From an uncultured Clostridia bacterium (lineage in GTDB: Bacteria; Bacillota; Clostridia; Oscillospirales; Acutalibacteraceae): 6,168 nucleotides of DNA. The position numbers and the translations under genes are program-made. Below are positions 4,995 to 6,168 of this stretch, piece after piece. Positions within the stretch are counted from its first letter, which is position 1. Each line of letters begins with the position of its first letter. The DNA lies in the NCBI GenBank assembly GCA_947165115.1, contig CAMUZD010000108.1, positions 1-6,168 of the forward strand, written 5' to 3'. The notes below the pieces were generated by a model. That model searched no databases. It had not been told where the DNA came from and worked only from the letters and a program-made list of their open reading frames with translations.

Positions 4995-6168
4995 TGAGAA
5001 CACGTGTTCTTGTAATCGGCGCCGGTCCTGCTGGTATGATGGCCGCGGGCACCGCAGGAGAAAACGGCTGCGACGTTCTGCTTCTTGAAAGGAATCAGAA
5101 AAACGGCAGGAAGCTGATGATTACCGGCAAGGGCAGATGCAACGTCTCAAATAACTGTAAGACGGTTCAGGAGCTTATTGACAATGTTCCCGAAAACGGC
5201 AGATTTCTCTTCGGCGCTTTTTCAAAATTCATGCCTTCCGACCTGGTAGATTTCATTGAAAGCAGGGGAGTGCCCTTAAAAGTTGAGAGGGGTAACAGAA
5301 TTTTCCCTGTATCCGATAAGGCGGCTGATATCGTTGACTGCTTTGTATCCTATGCTCAGAAGCATTCACGCAGAATTGAAGGCAGAGCAATGGAGCTGAT
5401 AATCGAATCCGGTGAAGTCAGGGGAGCGAGGCTTGAGAGCGGAGAAGTCCTGAGTGCCGATAAGGTTATAATTGCGACCGGCGGCCTCTCTTATCCTGCA
5501 ACCGGCTCAACCGGCGACGGATACGCACTTGCAAAGCAGGCGGGCCATACGGTAATCGACACTGCCCCTCTGGAGATCCATGAAGGTTTTTGCTCGGATC
5601 TTATGGGGCTTTCGCTCAGAAATACGGCAATAAAACTGATTGATACCGAGCGCTCGGATAAAGTGATTTATAAAGATTTCGGCGAAATGCTTTTTACTCA
5701 TTTCGGAGTATCAGGTCCGATGATTCTCTCTGCTTCCGCGCATATCCGCGATATGCAGCCGGGCAGATACAGAATTTCAATCGATCTTAAACCCGCACTG
5801 ACTCCCGAGCAGCTTGATGCGAGAATTCTCCGCGATTTTTCGGAAAATACCAATAAGAATTTCATCAACGCGCTCGATGCCCTTCTTCCCAAAAAGCTCG
5901 TTCCGGTAATCGTGAAACTCAGCGGGATACCGCTCAATTTGAAGGTCAATCAGATTACGCGTGAGCAGAGGGCAAAACTGGTTTCGCTTCTCAAGAATCT
6001 CACCGTCACCGTCACGGGATTCAGACCGGTTGATGAGGCGGTTATCACAAGGGGCGGGGTCAGCACAAAGGAAATAAACCCCTCAACCATGGAATCAAAG
6101 CTTGTAAAAGGGCTGTATTTTGCAGGCGAAGTAATAGATGTTGACGCCTATACCGGCGGATTCAATCT
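4991..6168 (+). CDS. HI0933-family FAD-dependent oxidoreductase, C-terminus cut by window edge
   Basis: The frame is open for 392 codons from ATG at 4991 to the window edge. The family is usually about 400-420 residues, so only the last few tens or fewer are missing. The N-terminus has the FAD dinucleotide fold, GAGPAG at 10-15 and an acidic ribose-binding E33, then the family signature GRKLMITGKGRCNVSN at 39-54. ATGGLSYPATGSTGDGY follows at 162-178, and the C-terminal flavin motif GEVIDVDAYTGGFN at 379-392. GAGGA (4980-4984) precedes the start. ATGATGA places the start over the RpiR stop codon, indicating translational coupling; ATG at 4994 is an alternative start. Relatives include E. coli YhiN and the Clostridium protein BaiN, and databases call the family 'aminoacetone oxidase family', but the true substrate of most members is unknown. 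It is a cytoplasmic flavoprotein, with no obvious link to fucose use. Confidence 0.94.
   Translation, partial: MMRTRVLVIGAGPAGMMAAGTAGENGCDVLLLERNQKNGRKLMITGKGRCNVSNNCKTVQELIDNVPENGRFLFGAFSKFMPSDLVDFIESRGVPLKVERGNRIFPVSDKAADIVDCFVSYAQKHSRRIEGRAMELIIESGEVRGARLESGEVLSADKVIIATGGLSYPATGSTGDGYALAKQAGHTVIDTAPLEIHEGFCSDLMGLSLRNTAIKLIDTERSDKVIYKDFGEMLFTHFGVSGPMILSASAHIRDMQPGRYRISIDLKPALTPEQLDARILRDFSENTNKNFINALDALLPKKLVPVIVKLSGIPLNLKVNQITREQRAKLVSLLKNLTVTVTGFRPVDEAVITRGGVSTKEINPSTMESKLVKGLYFAGEVIDVDAYTGGFN

Noticed and set aside
4991..6168. Calling the flavoprotein BaiN (bile acid 7-alpha-dehydroxylation)
   Set aside because: The HI0933 family is widespread in bacteria that lack that pathway, and no bai genes are present here.

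Overview
The window looks like the chromosome of a gut- or rumen-type anaerobic member of the Firmicutes (class Clostridia, probably Oscillospirales or Christensenellales-like). This is inferred from protein flavour, purine-rich Shine-Dalgarno sites, sigma-A style promoters with AT-rich leaders, mid-range GC and heavy AGA/GGC codon use. No marker gene is present, so the taxonomy is tentative.

There are four real protein genes in two divergent blocks. On the minus strand, reading right to left from about 4030, comes a complete GH95-family glycosidase (1710-3971). It is followed by a hairpin terminator (1679-1700), a 431-base spacer rich in repeats, and then a separately promoted, secreted DUF4838-family protein (1-1278), whose C-terminus runs off the left edge. 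On the plus strand, from about 4112, come an RpiR/MurR-type regulator (4131-4994) and, overlapping it by 4 bases, an HI0933-family FAD protein (4991-6168) cut by the right edge just before its C-terminus.

The GH95 enzyme keeps the catalytic Asn/Asn, Glu and Asp residues of the family but has no signal peptide. It should therefore remove alpha-linked L-fucose or L-galactose from imported oligosaccharides in the cytoplasm. The DUF4838 protein has an export signal and an alpha-glucuronidase-type N-terminal fold, so it probably acts on glycan outside the membrane. Each has its own promoter, so they form a glycan-use neighbourhood rather than one operon.

The 150-base space between the GH95 and RpiR genes holds two facing consensus-like promoters with a 20-base imperfect palindrome and a repeated half-site between them, a plausible operator for the RpiR protein. 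The RpiR-HI0933 pair is, from memory, a common housekeeping pairing in Clostridia, so control of the GH95 gene by RpiR is a hypothesis and not a conclusion.

The 1279-1709 spacer carries a MITE-like palindromic element, an outer inverted repeat around it, and tandem short-loop hairpins. This is the least explained part of the window. I found no rRNA, tRNA, CRISPR array, transposase gene or riboswitch.
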